Below, piece after piece: positions 61,555 through 64,000 of a stretch of DNA of 64,000 bases. Numbering within the stretch: the first letter of the stretch is position 1; each line of letters begins with the position of its first letter. The stretch spans positions 1-64,000 of the forward strand of contig NZ_JAIZAP010000023.1 in assembly GCF_020404745.1 (NCBI RefSeq). Direction: 5' to 3'. The notes beneath the pieces are model-generated. The model searched no databases. It was not told the origin of the DNA and saw only the letters and a program-made list of their open reading frames with translations. The DNA comes from Aquibacillus saliphilus. GTDB taxonomy: Bacteria; Bacillota; Bacilli; Bacillales; Amphibacillaceae. Position numbers and translations under genes: made by a program.

Positions 61555-62511
61555 TTATCCCATTAGTGCAGTCATTAATGCCTTTTGAGCGTGAAGACGA
61601 TTTTCTGCCTGCTGAAAAACAACCGAATGCTTTCCATCAATAACTTCAGCAGTTACTTCTTCACCTCTGTGTGCAGGTAGGCAGTGCATGAAGGTTACAT
61701 CTGGCTTAGCATAACTTAAAAGCTGTTTGTTAACTTGAAACTCTTTAAACGCTTGAACCCGTTTCTCTTGTTCAGACTCTTGCCCCATGCTTGCCCAAAC
61801 ATCCGTATAAATAACATCGGCATTTTTAACCGCTTCTGTCACATCTTCTGTTACCACAACTTTATTATTACTAGTAAATGACCTTGCTTTTTCAGTTATA
61901 GTAGCATCTGGTTGGTACCCTTTTGGAGCTGCAATACTAATATTCATTCCCATTTTAGCGGAACCAATCATTAGCGAGTGTGCCACGTTGTTCCCATCAC
62001 CAATATATGCAACATTAACTCCATTAAGTTTACCTTTTTCCTCGTTGATTGTTTGCATATCTGCTAACATCTGGCAAGGATGGTACATATCTGTTAGTCC
62101 GTTTATTACTGGGATACTAGCATTGGCAGCTAACTCCTCGACAACTGATTGAGAATACGTACGAATCATTATGCCATCTAAATATCCTGATAACACCTTG
62201 GCTGTATCTGGGATTGGTTCCCCTCTACCTAGTTGGATATCATCAGTACTTAGGAAAAGTCCTGTTCCACCTAACTGGTAAATGCCTACTTCAAAGGAGA
62301 CGCGTGTTCGTGTTGAAGACTTTTCAAAAATCATTCCTAGTGTTTTACCTTTAAGTGGCTGATCGATTTTACCATTTTTTTGTTGCTTTTTTTGATAACT
62401 AGCCAATTCCAGTAAGTAGTTTATTTCTTCGGAAGTATAGTCAGCTAATGTTAAAAAATCTTTACCAGTTAACTGATGCTTTGAATTCACAGATTTCATA
62501 CTTGCTGTCAT
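61555..62511 (-). CDS. argF: Ornithine carbamoyltransferase
   Basis: 318 aa. Carbamoyl-phosphate motif SSTRTRVSFEVG, HPCQMLADMQT, and ornithine motif FMHCLPAHRGEE are intact. It forms citrulline in arginine synthesis. The start overlaps the carB stop by 4 nt (ATGA), so the pair is translationally coupled and belongs to an arginine operon. Confidence 0.96.
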   Translation of the reverse strand: MTASMKSVNSKHQLTGKDFLTLADYTSEEINYLLELASYQKKQQKNGKIDQPLKGKTLGMIFEKSSTRTRVSFEVGIYQLGGTGLFLSTDDIQLGRGEPIPDTAKVLSGYLDGIMIRTYSQSVVEELAANASIPVINGLTDMYHPCQMLADMQTINEEKGKLNGVNVAYIGDGNNVAHSLMIGSAKMGMNISIAAPKGYQPDATITEKARSFTSNNKVVVTEDVTEAVKNADVIYTDVWASMGQESEQEKRVQAFKEFQVNKQLLSYAKPDVTFMHCLPAHRGEEVTAEVIDGKHSVVFQQAENRLHAQKALMTALMG

Positions 62512-64000
62512 CGTAACACACGCTCCTTTTTATTGATTGCATTTCCGTCCTTTTTATATTCATTTATAGTAACAGGCGGCTCTAGAAGATGACTTGAAGC
62601 TTTTAAATAAGCCAAAAGTGTCTCTTTTGATGTCAAACAAATGGTGTCTGATTTCAGTGCATCCTCCCTTAACTTAAAGTGTTCATCATACCCAGTACTT
62701 TGATGTGTACTACAAATCAAATTAAAACCGTCTTCTAAGCAAATATCCTGAGCTTCTATTAAACTAATGATTTGGTTTACTGAAACTCCATTGTCTTTGA
62801 GATAACCAGCAGTTTCGACATCTGCGATTACTTTAGTATTTTGATTTAACAGAGCATCAATAAGTTGTCGGTTATTGTCTAACTCTGCCTTTTTCATGGA
62901 TAAGAAGATTGCATCAGCTTCGGTTTGATTTTTCAAGGTATTTTCTTTCCAACCAAAAGCCTTCACCATCGCTTGATCAACGGTTAATCCTAGGCCAATA
63001 GCTTCCCCTGTTGATTTCATTTCTGGAGCTACGATTGGGTCAACTCCTGGTAATTTATTGGTAGAAAATACCGGCATTTTCACAGCGAAGTAAGGAATAT
63101 CAGCATGGAGACCAAGCTTCCACTCTTGCTGATTTAATGACTCACCCATTTGCACACGCGTCGCTAAATCTACCATCGGAACCCCTGTAACCTTACTAGA
63201 AATTGGTACCGTTCTTGATGCTCTTGGGTTAACTTCAAGTACATACATGTCTTTATGATCTTCACTAATGACAAATTGGATGTTAATAATACCCTTCAAA
63301 TTAAGCTCTGCCGAAATCTTCTTTGTCGCTTCAGCAATCATTTGTTTTTGACTAGAAGTTAAATCCGGAGCTGGAAATACGGCAATACTATCACCAGAAT
63401 GGACACCAGCCCGTTCAATATGTTGGAAAATCCCAGGGATCACTATATCCTCACCATCGCAAACCGCATCAACCTCTACTTCAAAACCCGAAATAAACTG
63501 ATCAATTAATAGCGGGAAAATTCTTGAATTTGGTGTATTTATTTCTAACCCTTTTATATAACTTTCAAGTTCTAATTCATTATTAACTACAACCATTCCT
63601 CTACCACCAATAACATAGGATGGTCGTATTAATACCGGGTACCCAATTTGATCAGCTACATTTTTTGCATTCTGAATGTCCATGACTGTTTCGCCAGGAA
63701 TATGCGGGATTTCTAGCTTTTGAAGCAACTGATAAAATTCATCGCGATTTTCAGTCGCTTCAATAGCCAATAAAGATGTGCCAGCGATAGTCACTCCCGC
63801 TTTTTCTAACTCATCAGCTAAATTTATCGCAGTTTGGCCTCCAAACTGGACAAGTACACTATCTGCCGACTCTTTATTAATGACACTTAAGACATCGTCC
63901 GTTGTCAGTGGTTCAAAGTAGAGGTGATCCGCCGTACTAAAGTCTGTACTTACCGTCTCAGGGTTATTATTAATAACAATAGCCTCTATATCTTGATCTT
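62508..64000 (-). CDS. carB: Carbamoyl-phosphate synthase large subunit, C-terminal part (runs off right edge)
   Basis: 496 residues of the C-terminal half are present; the 5' end lies beyond the window. The open frame continues to the right edge (EAIVINNNPETVSTDFS and VLVQFGGQTAINLADELE), so the ATG-like codon at 63794 is internal. ATP-grasp motifs include RPSYVIGGRGMVVV and LEVNPRASRTVP. The final domain is short and poorly conserved, as in arginine-specific CarB rather than PyrAB. Coupled to argF. Confidence 0.94.
   Translation of the reverse strand, partial: DQDIEAIVINNNPETVSTDFSTADHLYFEPLTTDDVLSVINKESADSVLVQFGGQTAINLADELEKAGVTIAGTSLLAIEATENRDEFYQLLQKLEIPHIPGETVMDIQNAKNVADQIGYPVLIRPSYVIGGRGMVVVNNELELESYIKGLEINTPNSRIFPLLIDQFISGFEVEVDAVCDGEDIVIPGIFQHIERAGVHSGDSIAVFPAPDLTSSQKQMIAEATKKISAELNLKGIINIQFVISEDHKDMYVLEVNPRASRTVPISSKVTGVPMVDLATRVQMGESLNQQEWKLGLHADIPYFAVKMPVFSTNKLPGVDPIVAPEMKSTGEAIGLGLTVDQAMVKAFGWKENTLKNQTEADAIFLSMKKAELDNNRQLIDALLNQNTKVIADVETAGYLKDNGVSVNQIISLIEAQDICLEDGFNLICSTHQSTGYDEHFKLREDALKSDTICLTSKETLLAYLKASSHLLEPPVTINEYKKDGNAINKKERVLR

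Noticed and set aside
62508-63794. Treating the ATG-like codon at 63794 as the start of a 428-aa protein
   Set aside because: The same frame stays open and matches CarB up to the right edge, so the gene is only truncated by the window.

Overview
The window is chromosomal DNA of a low-GC, endospore-forming member of the Bacillaceae. Supporting signs are a complete sigma-B stress operon (rsbR-S-T-U-V-W-sigB-rsbX), mazEF, a CmpA spore-cortex microprotein, strong AGGAGG-type ribosome binding sites, frequent GTG/TTG starts and U-tailed terminators. Gene order from the tRNA block to acpS and cshA follows Bacillus subtilis (trnS - ydcK - cmpA - ydcI - rsb/sigB - mazEF - alr - ydcC - acpS - ydcA - cshA). 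The dispersed-repeat content suggests an Oceanobacillus/Virgibacillus-like relative, but genus cannot be fixed from this window.

Layout. 1-1.6 kb: the 5' end of a 16S rRNA gene on the minus strand, preceded by twelve tRNA genes and one strong promoter. 1.8-9.9 kb: SprT-like protein, CmpA, Tex and the sigma-B operon with an internal sigma-B promoter before rsbV. 10.1-16.7 kb: MazEF, alanine racemase, YdcC, NAD(P)HX repair enzyme, AcpS and a rhomboid protease. 16.9-21.6 kb: a less conserved block with two membrane proteins and an ECF sigma / putative anti-sigma / TPR-protein operon, in the interval that holds ydbS-ydbT in B. subtilis. 21.8-36.6 kb: CshA with a long structured leader, then transporters, small redox proteins, a MarR regulator, an ABC exporter, a PopT-type lipid transporter, CapA, an HD hydrolase and a YfhE-like microprotein. 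36.8-37.3 kb: a GC-rich non-coding repeat. 37.3-48.6 kb: M48 protease, YkvA, PQQ-type dehydrogenase lipoprotein, TypA, a CssRS-like two-component system divergent from an HtrA protease, a YteA-like zinc-finger protein, GNAT and S51 proteins. 48.6-52.5 kb: class I ribonucleotide reductase behind a cobalamin riboswitch. 52.6-64 kb: YkwC-like dehydrogenase, cold-shock protein, TrhO, the ribDEBAH operon behind an FMN riboswitch, MurB, ArgF and the 3' part of carB.

Stress and envelope physiology dominate: the sigma-B partner-switching cascade, secretion stress (CssRS-HtrA), cold shock (Csp, CshA) and an uncharacterised ECF operon. RNA-level control is prominent: two metabolite riboswitches with terminators, a probable attenuator with competing hairpins before cshA, and a long-range stem in the csp leader.

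The least explained material is non-coding. A family of six modular palindromic repeats (about 80-180 bp) sits between genes, with a covarying hairpin, deletion derivatives and a perfect DnaA-box nonamer in two copies. The cshA leader, the ECF trio and an 11-codon ORF in the mazEF leader are the other main candidates for undescribed biology. No CRISPR array, prophage or insertion sequence was seen.
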